Part shown: positions 1 to 8,119 of the stretch, one piece after another
Numbering within the stretch: position 1 is the stretch's first letter
Layout: every line of letters begins with the position of its first letter
NCBI GenBank assembly: GCA_000438015.1
Contig: FR901584.1
Span: 1 to 37,985 of the forward strand
Source: Coraliomargarita sp. CAG:312
GTDB taxonomy: Bacteria > Verrucomicrobiota > Verrucomicrobiia > Opitutales > Intestinicryptomonadaceae
Reading direction: 5' to 3'
DNA: 37,985 nt
Translations under genes and position numbers: made by a program
Notes under the pieces: generated by a model
Told to the model about the DNA's origin: nothing
Database searches by the model: none
What the model saw: only the letters and a program-made list of their open reading frames with translations

Positions 1-185
1 TGCGCCGCTTTTAGGTCTTCCGGCGAAGCGCCTTGCTGAAACGGAGCCTGCGGAAAGCCGGCAGTTTGGGGAATTTGCGCCGGAGCCAAATTTCCTGGAT
101 TCGGCTGTATCTTCACGGGCGCGCTTTGCGCTATTGCGCAGGCGCACGCAAAAAATAGGCAAATATGGCAAATTATGCGATTCAT
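1..185 (-). CDS. N-terminus of a secreted protein (truncated by window edge)
   Basis: Reading leftwards from an ATG at 185, the frame stays open to the window edge (61 codons). It starts MNRIICHICLFFACACAIAQ, a typical signal peptide with a basic N-terminus, a hydrophobic core and an A-Q-S cleavage region. A Pro/Gln/Ala-rich segment follows. The ATG overlaps the stop of the DUF58 gene as ATGA, which supports translational coupling and this start. In MoxR-DUF58 operons the next genes usually encode membrane or periplasmic proteins (VWA, BatA-type, TPR), so it is probably a partner of that system. Too little is visible to name a family. Confidence 0.6.
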   Translation of the reverse strand, partial: MNRIICHICLFFACACAIAQSAPVKIQPNPGNLAPAQIPQTAGFPQAPFQQGASPEDLKAA

Positions 186-1102
186 CGTTTTGCGCGTTTT
201 TCGAAAAATTTTCTTAGTACGGTGATGTATGGCTTGTCTGTAAACACTTCAAGCAGGTCGACATTTGAGCGCGCCAAGGCGCGTTTAAATTCTTTTAGCC
301 GCTCGAAGTTTGTCTTTTCGTATGCCTTGCGCACAGCGGAGTTGTTTGTGTCCAGCTCCACTATTTCTCCGGTTTCTCCGTCTTCTAGGGTTATTACCCC
401 CAGGCGCGGAAGGGAAAGTTCTCTGGCATCGACAAGCTCGAAGCACACCAAATCATGTCGGCGGTTTGTTATGTCTAGGGATTTGAAGACTTCGTCTGAG
501 AATTTTTCCTTTGGATTGGGGAGTTTACCGTCAGGACCTTGGAGAAAGTCGCTTATTAAAACCACAATAGCTTTGCGTTTCAACATCCTGTTTACATTCT
601 CCAGGGCTGCTGCGATGTTTGTACCGCGCTTTTTAGGCTCGAAAAAGAGAATGTCGCGTATGACGCGCAAAATGTGCTGGCGCCCCTTTCGGGGTGGAAT
701 TATGTGTTCGACTTCTTCGGTAAACAGGGCCAGACCAACTTTATCGTTGTTGCGCGCCGCCGAGAACGCCAAAGTGCTTGCAATTTCGGCGGCGAGCTCA
801 CGTTTTGAGAGGTTTGAACTTCCAAATTGTCCGCTTGCCGAAAGATCCACCACAAGCATCATCGTAAGTTCGCGTTCTTCCCGGTATTTTTTTACATGGG
901 CTTTCCCTGTGCGCGCGGTGACATTCCAGTCTATGCTTCTGATCTCGTCGCCAGCCTGGTATTCACGGGCTTCTTCGAAATCCATGCCGCGCCCTTTGAA
1001 TATGCTGTGGTAGGCGCCCGCTAGCGCGTCGCTAACCTGCCTATTGGTGCGGATTTCAATTTGCCGCACCTTTTTGAGCATGTCTGTTATTTTATCGCTC
1101 AT
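182..1102 (-). CDS. DUF58 domain-containing protein (MoxR-associated, VWA-like)
   Basis: A 306-residue cytoplasmic protein of the DUF58 family, whose fold resembles a von Willebrand A domain. Visible family marks are the RSIDWNVTAR segment near residues 55-64, the conserved YREERE stretch around 73-78, and DLSASGQFGS (about 86-95), which corresponds to the MIDAS-like DxSxS motif. No membrane spans are apparent. It starts 18 bases after the stop of the MoxR gene and overlaps the next gene by ATGA, so the three form an operon. DUF58 proteins are thought to act with MoxR AAA+ ATPases as chaperone-like modules that mature or activate membrane or periplasmic complexes. The client here is unknown. 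Family assignment is secure; role is inferred. Confidence 0.9.
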   Translation of the reverse strand: MSDKITDMLKKVRQIEIRTNRQVSDALAGAYHSIFKGRGMDFEEAREYQAGDEIRSIDWNVTARTGKAHVKKYREERELTMMLVVDLSASGQFGSSNLSKRELAAEIASTLAFSAARNNDKVGLALFTEEVEHIIPPRKGRQHILRVIRDILFFEPKKRGTNIAAALENVNRMLKRKAIVVLISDFLQGPDGKLPNPKEKFSDEVFKSLDITNRRHDLVCFELVDARELSLPRLGVITLEDGETGEIVELDTNNSAVRKAYEKTNFERLKEFKRALARSNVDLLEVFTDKPYITVLRKFFEKRAKR

Positions 1103-1120
1103 GAAAGCTTCTTTTTAGTC

Positions 1121-2113
1121 TTATGGAACAGCGATCTTATTAAGAACTTTTGCCACTATGTCCTCGCTTGAAACTCCTTCTGCTTCGGCTTCGTAGGTCA
1201 CTATTATGCGGTGGCGCAAAACATCAAGGGCTATGTCTTTTATGTCTTGGGGAACCACATATCCGCGCCCTTGCAAGAAGGCGTGTGCTTTTGACGCAAG
1301 GGTAAGGGCTATTGTAGCGCGGGGGCTTGCGCCAAACTGTATCATGTTTTCCAGACCTTCCAAACCGTATTTTTTAGGTTCCCTGGTAGCGAAAACTATA
1401 TCGACAATATAGTCTTTAATTTTGTCGTCTATATATATTTCGTCCACTATTTCTCGCGCCTGCATTACTTTTTCGGGCGTGACGACAGTGTTTATTTCCT
1501 CGGAAACGCGGGTTTTTGCCATCATATCCAAAATAAGGCGCTCCTCTTTTTTTTCGGGATAGCCTATTTTCAGTTTAAGCATGAATCTGTCAACTTGGGC
1601 TTCCGGCAAAGTATATGTTCCTTCTTGGTCTATCGGATTTTGAGTTGCTAGGACTAGGAAAGGTTCCGGCAAGGGGTAGGTTTCGCCGCCTATTGTGACC
1701 TGTCGTTCCTGCATGGCTTCCAACAGAGCGCTTTGGACTTTTGCTGGTGCGCGGTTGATTTCGTCAGCCAAAATGATATTTGCGAAAATAGGCCCTTTTT
1801 GCGTGAGGAATTCGCCTTTTTGCTGGTTGTATATAAGCGTTCCGATAATGTCCGCAGGAAGGAGGTCGGGGGTGAATTGAATCCTGTTGAATTTTGCCTC
1901 CATAGCCGACGCCATCGTTTTTACGGCCAAAGTCTTTGCCAATCCAGGAACGCCCTCAAGGAGTACGTGCCCGTTGGCAAGAATGCCGGTGAGAAGTCTT
2001 TCGACCAAATATTTTTGGCCGACTATGACTTTGGATATTTCCTGTCTCAAGAGAATTGTCCATTCGGACGCCGCCCTTACTTTTTCATTAACTATGCTAA
2101 GATTTGTGCTCAT
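1121..2113 (-). CDS. MoxR family AAA+ ATPase
   Basis: A 330-residue AAA+ ATPase of the MoxR family. Walker A is GVPGLAKT (residues 54-61), Walker B lies in ILADEINRA (about 114-122), sensor 1 in LVLATQNP (153-160), and the C-terminal lid contains the usual GASPRATIAL segment. Length is normal for the family. MoxR ATPases act as chaperones for assembly of metalloenzymes or envelope complexes, usually with DUF58/VWA partners, which here follow directly downstream. It is the first gene of a minus-strand operon. The 182 bases upstream carry a perfect inverted repeat that could be its control site. I saw no strong Shine-Dalgarno sequence. Family is certain; the client is not. Confidence 0.95.
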   Translation of the reverse strand: MSTNLSIVNEKVRAASEWTILLRQEISKVIVGQKYLVERLLTGILANGHVLLEGVPGLAKTLAVKTMASAMEAKFNRIQFTPDLLPADIIGTLIYNQQKGEFLTQKGPIFANIILADEINRAPAKVQSALLEAMQERQVTIGGETYPLPEPFLVLATQNPIDQEGTYTLPEAQVDRFMLKLKIGYPEKKEERLILDMMAKTRVSEEINTVVTPEKVMQAREIVDEIYIDDKIKDYIVDIVFATREPKKYGLEGLENMIQFGASPRATIALTLASKAHAFLQGRGYVVPQDIKDIALDVLRHRIIVTYEAEAEGVSSEDIVAKVLNKIAVP

Positions 2114-2186
2114 AAATTAAATTTAATATCGTAAAATTGTATTCATATAAAATGCCTACTTGCATAAATTTTATTGAGCCTTTTTG

Positions 2187-2207
2187 ACATACGCCAACCG
2201 CGTATGT
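2187..2207. promoter_or_regulatory. Perfect 8-bp inverted repeat upstream of the moxR-like gene
   Basis: ACATACGC and GCGTATGT are separated by five bases (CAACC) in the gap between the acidic secreted protein gene and the MoxR gene. A T-run lies left of it and an A-run right of it, so neither strand shows hairpin plus U-tract. That argues against an intrinsic terminator and makes a protein-binding operator or mRNA hairpin more likely. It lies about 75-95 bases before the MoxR start. Confidence 0.4.
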
Positions 2208-2295
2208 TCCAAAAAACATATTAATTTGCGCTGTTTCTACCCGCGGGAACAGGGCGTGCGCGCAAGTATGGCGGGGATGTTTGGAATGCGCGCAA

Positions 2296-3609
2296 TCAGC
2301 CGCCTTTTAGATTTTCGGTTTGGACAGAGTCGTCGGGGGCTATATTTTCGATTTTATCAGTGCCCGACTCTCGCCGAAATTCAAAGTTGATTCTAGGCCT
2401 TCTGTCCGGCTTTTCGTCTATTATAAATTCTATTTCGCCGTCTTCTAACGAATTTTGGGAATCGTTTTTCTGAAGCAATCCGGGTGGCGCAGCATTCTCC
2501 CCATCCGCGTTTGTTTTTATGCGTGGCGCATTCTGGCTTGCATCAGAACCGGCATAATCTTTATTGCCCGAGCTTTCTTGCTGCGGTTTGCCGGCCTTTA
2601 TGGAAGCGTTCTCCAATTCCCTAAATCTTTCTTTTGCGCCTTCTTTTAGGGCTCTTTTAGATTCCTGGGCGGCAGCGGATTCGTCCCGTTCAACCACGTT
2701 CCCGGAAGGGTCTGTTTTTTGCCGCCTATTGAAATGTTTTTCAACTTCGTCTCCGCTTTGCTCTTTGCCAACATTGTCTCCCATTGAATCCGCCGAAAAG
2801 AAAAACACTCCAGACGGCCCTGATTTTTGCCTTAACACTATGCATGCGTTTTCAATTTTTCTAAGCGGGGTTCTAAAAGGGGGAGCCTCGCCATGGGCGG
2901 AAGTTATGCCCATGGCAAAACGCAGAAAATCTTTCAGCTCCGGAGATGAAAATTCATACCTGTCGCCATTTTCGTATTCGTCGTCCTCAAGGTCTATTTC
3001 GATTTTTCCCAAAGGAAACAGACCGGTTTCCTCTAGCTGATTGTCCATCGTATTGTGCTTGGGCGCAACTGCATCTATTTTACCGTCCCATGAAACTCTA
3101 AAATCGCGGGAATTTGGCTCGAAAGATTCTCTGTCTGTTATTCCGAATACTTCTATTACGATTTTGCTTTTGGATTCCTCCTCCAATTTTTCTGCCGCGT
3201 ATTCTTTTACTTCGGAGGCTTTCTCATCAAGTGATTCGCCCAAGTCTTTGGATTCCTCCAACTTGATTTCGCGCTTGGATTGCTCTTTTGCAATATCCGG
3301 AGAATTAGAGGCGTTGGAATCAGGCAAAAGCGGAAGTGATTTTATAAATAGGGTTAAAGAGCAGTCTGTCAGCGAATCGCAGGCGGGTTGCACTCCAAGC
3401 TCTTCAGTCTTTAGCTCAAATGGAAGATAGGCTATGGCTTGTTCGCCTTTAACGTGGGCTGTCGCCAAAAAATCCGACTTGGAGAATTCCCCGGACGCCA
3501 TTGTTTCGAATATAAAAGTGTCGCTTTTTTGCGCCACTACTTCGACTGCGCGCGCAAGGCCGGCAAAGAACATCAGCGCGCACGCACCCGCAAAAACGCT
3601 CTTTTTCAT
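2296..3609 (-). CDS. Secreted acidic protein with possible DNRLRE/CBM96-like domain
   Basis: I do not recognise this protein confidently. The start at 3609 (MKKSVFAGACALMFFAGLARA, a clear signal peptide) is preferred over the in-frame ATG at 3624, because a GGGGGG ribosome-binding stretch lies just before it. The product is 437 residues. Residues about 25-180 (SDTFIFE, then AIAYLPFEL, then SLTLFIK, then IVIEVFGITD, then FRVSWDG) follow the order of the DNRLRE/CBM96 beta-sandwich, in which a polymer-binding domain shows 'DT', 'AYLKFDL', 'LRLYV' and 'V.V..V.D..W' segments. The match is weak and divided by an acidic Ser/Glu/Lys-rich insertion. The last ~170 residues are low-complexity and highly charged, probably disordered. 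It appears monocistronic. Confidence 0.6.
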   Translation of the reverse strand: MKKSVFAGACALMFFAGLARAVEVVAQKSDTFIFETMASGEFSKSDFLATAHVKGEQAIAYLPFELKTEELGVQPACDSLTDCSLTLFIKSLPLLPDSNASNSPDIAKEQSKREIKLEESKDLGESLDEKASEVKEYAAEKLEEESKSKIVIEVFGITDRESFEPNSRDFRVSWDGKIDAVAPKHNTMDNQLEETGLFPLGKIEIDLEDDEYENGDRYEFSSPELKDFLRFAMGITSAHGEAPPFRTPLRKIENACIVLRQKSGPSGVFFFSADSMGDNVGKEQSGDEVEKHFNRRQKTDPSGNVVERDESAAAQESKRALKEGAKERFRELENASIKAGKPQQESSGNKDYAGSDASQNAPRIKTNADGENAAPPGLLQKNDSQNSLEDGEIEFIIDEKPDRRPRINFEFRRESGTDKIENIAPDDSVQTENLKGG

Positions 3610-3691
3610 TCCCCCCGTAAACATGCTTTTGATAATGACAAAAAAAATGCGTTAGTCAAGCGCCGCGAGCCTAAATTTCAAAATGTTCCGA

Positions 3692-3726
3692 AAATAAAAA
3701 AAACGCCGCGTTTTTTTCGCGGCGCC
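3692..3726 (-). terminator. Rho-independent terminator after the hibernation factor gene
   Basis: Read on the minus strand, GCCGCG and CGCGGC form a GC-rich stem around an A-rich loop, followed by an eight-base T run. It begins about 20 bases past the stop of the gene at 3744-4106, as expected for its terminator. Confidence 0.8.
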
Positions 3727-3743
3727 TTTAAATGATTTTTTGT

Positions 3744-4106
3744 TTAAGCTATTTTTGGAAGAGTAGCCGGAATGTCGACCTCGTGCAGGCTGTTCCTTTT
3801 TATGCGTTCAAGCCTGTGGCGGCGGCGGACTTTGCGGGCAAGTTTTACTATCAATTCGTCTATGGATTTATACATGTCGTCGCTTTCGACGCTCACAACC
3901 ATGTCGGGCCCGGATATTTCTATGTGTCCTTTTGCGGAAAATTCATTGTGGTGGTGCTTATTCGGCTTATACGCGAGTTCTATTCTCAAGCGTATTATTC
4001 GGTCGTCATGCACGAACAACTTTTGCATTTTATTTGTTACGCTATCTTTTAGGGCTTGTGTTAGTTCCAGGTTTTGTCCCGATATGATTATTTCGCTGTT
4101 GTTCAT
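3744..4106 (-). CDS. hpf: Ribosome hibernation-promoting factor, HPF/YfiA family (short form)
   Basis: A 120-residue protein of the HPF/YfiA (RaiA) family, which binds the 30S decoding and tRNA-binding region and inactivates ribosomes in stationary phase or stress. The N-terminus (EIIISGQNLELTQALKDSV) gives the first strand and helix; the middle holds the basic and His-rich strands (YKPNKHHHNEFSAKGHIEI); the second helix carries DDMYKSIDELIVKLARKVRRR. The length and lack of a C-terminal dimerisation domain indicate the short form. A good ribosome-binding site (GAAAGGAAAA) precedes the ATG, and a strong terminator follows the stop. It is divergent from the dehydrogenase gene, sharing about 120 bases of intergenic DNA. 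Confidence 0.9.
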   Translation of the reverse strand: MNNSEIIISGQNLELTQALKDSVTNKMQKLFVHDDRIIRLRIELAYKPNKHHHNEFSAKGHIEISGPDMVVSVESDDMYKSIDELIVKLARKVRRRHRLERIKRNSLHEVDIPATLPKIA

Positions 4107-4230
4107 TTTTTCCTTTCGGTTTAGGGCGTCCGCCGCGGCCTATTTGTTTGCCTGGGCATCTGCCGGTTCATTTTTGTCAAATTTGTTTGAAAGAACTTTG
4201 AAAATTTGAAATCCTCGCCTGCGATTGAAT

Positions 4231-5130
4231 ATGCTAGATTATTTTTGCAATTTTTTCAAGGGTAAAAAGCCTCGCGGTGATGTTTCGCAAAAAATATCCG
4301 CTTCCAGGCGAAAATTGCTCGCGCGCGAGCTTTCTTCCTACGATGCGGTTGTTATAACGGGCGGTTCGTCCGGCATAGGACGCGGGTTTATAGAAGTTCT
4401 GGACGATATTTGCCATGTAAGACTATGCAATATTTCGCGCAATGTCCCGTCCGGATTGGAAAACCGCAGCGATTTCTTGCATATATCTTGCGACCTTGCA
4501 AATTCCGCCGCTTTGGATTCCGCTTTCAGGGAAGTTTGCTCTTTTATTTATTTAGACAAAAATAAAGAGAAATGTTCAAAAAATCCGAAGATTTTATTGA
4601 TAAATAATTCTGGTTTTGGCGCGTACGGCGAATTTCCTTCTCCGGATATTGGCAGAAATTGCCAAATGATAGATTTAAACGTGCGCGCCTTGACGCGTCT
4701 TTGCGGATTGTTCCATCCGTTAATAGCTTCTGGCGGTGGGGCTATTATAAATATAGCAAGCACTGCGGCGTTTCAGGCGTGCCCGCAACTTTCTGTGTAC
4801 GCCGCGACAAAATCCTATGTCTTAAGTTTTACTATGGCTATAGGCTATGAGCTAAACAGAAGCGGGTGCAAGTGCTTGTGCGTATGTCCTGGGCCGACTT
4901 CTAGTAATTTCTTTGCCGCTGCGGGGTTCAATTCGCCTCCGCTTCCCGGCGGACTCGGGCACAAGCCTTGCGATGTGGCTATCGGGGCATATACGGCTTT
5001 GGCGAAAGGAAAAAATTTAAAAGTCATAGGATTGCTTAATTCCGCGCAAACCGCTCTTGTGCGCTTGTTGCCGATGAACTTTGTCCTGTCTATGTCGGGT
5101 TTCGTTTTAAAGCGCATAAGAAAAACTTGA
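4231..5130 (+). CDS. Short-chain dehydrogenase/reductase (SDR) family oxidoreductase
   Basis: A classical SDR of 299 residues. TGGSSGIG (about residues 43-50) is the dinucleotide-binding glycine motif, NNSG replaces the usual NNAG, a serine lies in NIASTAAF, and Y190-x3-K194 (YAATK) completes the catalytic triad. The VCPGP motif follows. A frame extension to a TTG at 4225 exists, but the ATG at 4231 is more plausible; no Shine-Dalgarno is visible. The N-terminus carries about 40 residues of mixed hydrophobic and basic sequence before the Rossmann fold. Closest general resemblance is to the DltE/YqjQ-type SDRs that act on lipids or ketones, but the substrate cannot be told. A small membrane protein and gpsA lie downstream on the same strand. 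Confidence 0.85.
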   Translation: MLDYFCNFFKGKKPRGDVSQKISASRRKLLARELSSYDAVVITGGSSGIGRGFIEVLDDICHVRLCNISRNVPSGLENRSDFLHISCDLANSAALDSAFREVCSFIYLDKNKEKCSKNPKILLINNSGFGAYGEFPSPDIGRNCQMIDLNVRALTRLCGLFHPLIASGGGAIINIASTAAFQACPQLSVYAATKSYVLSFTMAIGYELNRSGCKCLCVCPGPTSSNFFAAAGFNSPPLPGGLGHKPCDVAIGAYTALAKGKNLKVIGLLNSAQTALVRLLPMNFVLSMSGFVLKRIRKT

Positions 5131-5215
5131 GAACGGTATTTTTCTTGAGCGCGAGGTTTGCCTTGCAATCGATTGATAAAAAGTTCTATAACTATGGCTT
5201 AATAATCAAGCGCCT

Positions 5216-5374
5216 ATGTCGTTTTTTAAAAAAATAAAAAATCCCAACGCCGGGAAAGCTCAAATATTCCTTGCGCTCTTATATATTTCGGTGCTGGGAG
5301 GGCTTACGGCTTACGCTTTGTATGCCTATTGGTCTGGATTTCAGGCGTCCGGCATAGACGCGGCGTCGTTTTAA
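5216..5374 (+). CDS. Small single-span membrane protein (52 aa), hypothetical
   Basis: An ATG at 5216 opens a 52-codon frame ending in TAA at 5374, four bases before the gpsA start. The product begins MSFFKKIKNPNAGKAQ, then has a hydrophobic helix at about residues 16-39 (ending LYAYW) and a short polar tail GFQASGIDAASF. The positive N-terminus predicts an N-in, C-out topology. Its spacing to gpsA, membrane-like composition and absence of conflicting genes suggest it is real and cotranscribed with gpsA. I do not recognise a family. Confidence 0.6.
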   Translation: MSFFKKIKNPNAGKAQIFLALLYISVLGGLTAYALYAYWSGFQASGIDAASF

Positions 5375-5378
5375 AATT

Positions 5379-6368
5379 ATGAGCAAGTTTAAAAAAGTTG
5401 CCGTTGTGGGAGCCGGCGCGTGGGGAAGCGCGCTGTCTGTCATACTTTCAAAAAACGTTCCGGAAGTTTGCGTATGGGCGCGCGAAACAGAGGTGGTGGA
5501 CAGCGTCGCCGGAAAGCGCGAAAACGCCGTCTTTTTGCCAGGCGTGAAAATTCCGGACAATGTGGTTTTTCTGTCCGATCCAAAGCCTGTTTTGGCTGGG
5601 GCGGAAATAGTGGTTTGGGTTGTTCCGATTCATTTTTTAAGCCGGACAGCTGAAGGTTTTTCCGGTTATATTTCTTCAGGGACCTTTATGGTCAACGCCG
5701 GCAAGGGCATCGAAATAGGCTCTTGGAGGAGACCGTCCGAGATTTTGAAAGCTGTGTCGCCGCAAGGAGCGGCTTTCGGTTCAATTATGGGTCCAAATAT
5801 TGCCTGTGAAGTAGCTAAAGGCGGGTATGCGGAAGATGTGTTGGCTATGGATAGCCATCTTGCCGCCGTCGAGGTAGCGGAGGCGTTTTGCACTGACTCC
5901 TTTAAGGTTAGGCCGTCTGACGATGTTATAGGAGTGGAAATTGGTGCTGCTTTGAAAAATATAGTAGCGCTGGGAGCTGGTTTTTGCGACGGCATGAAAT
6001 TGGGCGCAAACACAAAGGCTATTGTAATGGCGCGGGGATTTCAGGAAATATACCGCGCTGCGGCTTCTTTGGGCGCTTGGAGCGATTCATTTGTCAAGGA
6101 GTCTGCCATTTTGGGCGATGTTTTGACCACTTGCATAAGCCCGGATTCACGCAATCGGACAACTGGTCAATATTTGGGCGAGGGCAAATCCGTAGAAGAG
6201 GCAAAGGCAATGCTTAAAGGCAGGGTGTGCGCGGGGTTGGAAACTATTCAAATTTGCAGGATGTTTGAAAGTCTCCACCATGTCAGGCTGCCTATTATGA
6301 CGGCTCTTTGCGATTTGGCGGAAGGAAAAATTGATAGGCATCAATGTTTGGCGCAGATGTTGGCTTAA
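5379..6368 (+). CDS. gpsA: NAD(P)H-dependent glycerol-3-phosphate dehydrogenase
   Basis: This 329-residue enzyme interconverts dihydroxyacetone phosphate and sn-glycerol 3-phosphate, the entry to phospholipid synthesis in the cytoplasm. The N-terminal dinucleotide motif is GAGAWGSA (residues 11-18). NAGKGIE follows at mid-protein, and the catalytic-domain signature IGAALKNIVALGAGFCDG, then LGANTKAIVMARGFQEI, supplies the conserved lysine and substrate-binding region. GLETIQICRMF near the C-terminus resembles the usual 'EGV.T...V..LA' element. Length is standard. It sits behind the 52-residue membrane protein gene and ends before a bidirectional terminator shared with the HPr gene. Confidence 0.95.
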   Translation: MSKFKKVAVVGAGAWGSALSVILSKNVPEVCVWARETEVVDSVAGKRENAVFLPGVKIPDNVVFLSDPKPVLAGAEIVVWVVPIHFLSRTAEGFSGYISSGTFMVNAGKGIEIGSWRRPSEILKAVSPQGAAFGSIMGPNIACEVAKGGYAEDVLAMDSHLAAVEVAEAFCTDSFKVRPSDDVIGVEIGAALKNIVALGAGFCDGMKLGANTKAIVMARGFQEIYRAAASLGAWSDSFVKESAILGDVLTTCISPDSRNRTTGQYLGEGKSVEEAKAMLKGRVCAGLETIQICRMFESLHHVRLPIMTALCDLAEGKIDRHQCLAQMLA

Positions 6369-6507
6369 AAGAGAGGCTAAACCTCTTAGAGCAAGCTATT
6401 TCTTACCTCGTAAGGCTTTGGTAGGGGCTATCTTACGTTATGGAGCGCAGAATAAAAGCGCAACCGGATGGCTTGCCATTTGGGGAACTTTCATCGCGCG
6501 AAAAAAA

Positions 6508-6542
6508 TAAAAAAGTCTCTCGAAAACGAAAGACTTTTTATA
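6508..6542. terminator. Bidirectional rho-independent terminator between gpsA and ptsH
   Basis: AAAAAGTCT and AGACTTTTT form a perfect nine-base stem, extended inward by TCG/CGA around an AAAA loop. An A-run on one side and a T-run on the other make it usable in both directions. It separates the convergent gpsA and HPr genes. Confidence 0.8.
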
Positions 6543-6575
6543 ACTTTTTGAAATATAAAAGATAAATTTTGGCGG

Positions 6576-6857
6576 TTATTCTTCGTCGAATTTCCTCTCA
6601 AAGAGGTTCGCTATTTCATCCAGCATGTTTTTGCCGTCTTCGCCTTCCGACGTAAATTTGATTTGGGAGCCTTTGCCTGCGGCGAGCATCATTAAACTCA
6701 TAATAGATTTTCCGTTTACTTGCTCGCCGTCTTTTTCCGCCCAAACATCCGCATTGGAATACTTGTTTGAGATGCGTACAATCATCGCTGCAGGACGGGC
6801 ATGTATGCCCATCTTGTTTTGAACGGTCAATGTGCGTGTTACCTCTTGTCCCGGCAT
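6576..6857 (-). CDS. ptsH: Phosphocarrier protein HPr
   Basis: A 93-residue HPr-family protein. H19 in GIHARPA is the site phosphorylated by enzyme I, and S51 in NGKSIM is the position of the regulatory serine phosphorylated by HPr kinase in many bacteria. The remainder (LMMLAAGKGSQI, then a C-terminal helix) fits the family well. It stands alone here, without ptsI or ptsK, so it may serve regulation or a remote PTS. No strong Shine-Dalgarno precedes the ATG, but the family alignment supports this start. It is convergent with gpsA and divergent from the DUF1080 gene. Confidence 0.93.
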   Translation of the reverse strand: MPGQEVTRTLTVQNKMGIHARPAAMIVRISNKYSNADVWAEKDGEQVNGKSIMSLMMLAAGKGSQIKFTSEGEDGKNMLDEIANLFERKFDEE

Positions 6858-7088
6858 GATGTTTTGGTCTTTAAAAATTAAAGCGTCGCATTTTGTTGAT
6901 ACTTGCGGTCAGGTCAAGTTTAATTTTTTCTTAAATCGATAATTCTTTTATTTTTGTTTAAACAGACCGGCAATTTTTCCATTGCTGCCGGGTTGGATAT
7001 TTGCAGAGTTTTTTATTATATTGACATTACCAGCCTTATTTGGAGTAAAGCGTTGACACCTTGCTATGCGGCAGTTTTCATCAAAGCC

Positions 7089-8105
7089 ATGAAAAGGTCT
7101 ATATTGTATTTTATTTTGATTTTCATTTCTGAATTTTTACTCTCCGCCGCCGAAAAAGACTCATTTGCTGGATTTTACGAGGGCACAATAACAGGCTGCA
7201 AAAACTATCCCTTAAACGGTGCGCCGGAAGTTTTTGCGGAGGTATCGCGCGGAACGGACTCCTACAAGGTAAAATTGTTGTCGTCGATAATGGCGCGTTC
7301 GGAAGCTCATTTTGTCGTCGACAATTTAAAAGCCGAAAATGGCGCGATAAAACTGGATAAAGCTGGATCGTACAAGTTGACAGGCAGCATTACGCCGGAT
7401 TTAATCGAGGCGGAAGGGTTTGAAGGGAAAAATCCCGTAAAACTCTCCCTTAAACGCAAGACCGTTGTTTCCCCGACCTTGGGATTGCAGCCTCCGGAAG
7501 GTGCCATAGTGCTTTTTAACGGAAAGGATTTTTCGAAATGGCGCGCAAGCGACGGCTCGGATTTGCCTTGGGAAATAAAAGACGGCGCAATGCTGGCGAA
7601 ACCGGTTGTGAAAGACGGCAAAAAAATATATTCCGACGCTATTACAAAAAGCGCTTTTGGCCCTGTTAAAATCCATATAGAATTTAAGATTCCTGCGGAA
7701 TACCACATTGGCGGGTATCGGGGAAATTCCGGAGTATATTTTGGCCCATACGAAATACAGGTGCTGGATTCTTTCGGCTCAGAAGGCAATTGGATGGAAT
7801 GCGGTTCCATATACAGGATACATCCTCCGAAAGTAAACGCATGCCTTGAGCCGGAAGCTTGGCAAACGTACGATATAGAGTTTACTCCCGCAAAATGGAT
7901 GGGCGAAAGAATGGTTGATTATCCGCGCATGACTGTCTATCAAAACGGAGTGCGCATACACGATAATGAACCCGTTTACTACGATACTAGATTGACGCCA
8001 AAACGCGGTGAAAATTACAGGCATCCAAAGGGAAATATGCCGATTAGCCTCCAATATCACGGCAATCCCGTGGAATATCGCAATATTTGGCTTATAAACA
8101 AGTAG
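7089..8105 (+). CDS. Secreted DUF1080 (3-keto-disaccharide hydrolase-type) protein
   Basis: The frame is open from 6954, but the ATG at 7089 is preferred because it begins a signal peptide (MKRSILYFILIFISEFLLSA). The product is 338 residues. Residues about 30-115 form an N-terminal beta-rich domain (FAGFYEGTITGC...) that I cannot name. The C-terminal ~210 residues match DUF1080 (PF06439), a concanavalin-like beta-sandwich: LFNGKDFSKW, WEIKDGAM, then RGNSGVYFG, YEIQVLDSFG, and the terminal ISLQYHGNPVEYRNIWL. Family members are common in PVC bacteria and Bacteroidota and include 3-keto-disaccharide hydrolases acting on oxidised glycosides. The protein would act in the periplasm or outside. The phosphodiesterase gene follows 14 bases downstream. 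Confidence 0.85.
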   Translation: MKRSILYFILIFISEFLLSAAEKDSFAGFYEGTITGCKNYPLNGAPEVFAEVSRGTDSYKVKLLSSIMARSEAHFVVDNLKAENGAIKLDKAGSYKLTGSITPDLIEAEGFEGKNPVKLSLKRKTVVSPTLGLQPPEGAIVLFNGKDFSKWRASDGSDLPWEIKDGAMLAKPVVKDGKKIYSDAITKSAFGPVKIHIEFKIPAEYHIGGYRGNSGVYFGPYEIQVLDSFGSEGNWMECGSIYRIHPPKVNACLEPEAWQTYDIEFTPAKWMGERMVDYPRMTVYQNGVRIHDNEPVYYDTRLTPKRGENYRHPKGNMPISLQYHGNPVEYRNIWLINK

Positions 8106-8119
8106 ATGCAAGTTTTATT

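Noticed and set aside
165..1013. Long plus-strand frame opposite the DUF58 gene
   Set aside because: It is antisense to a clearly conserved gene, is rich in Ser/Arg as expected for shadow translation, and has no recognisable domain.
7021..7058. Two TTGACA boxes upstream of the DUF1080 gene
   Set aside because: Neither has a convincing -10 box at 16-18 bases, so I did not call promoters.
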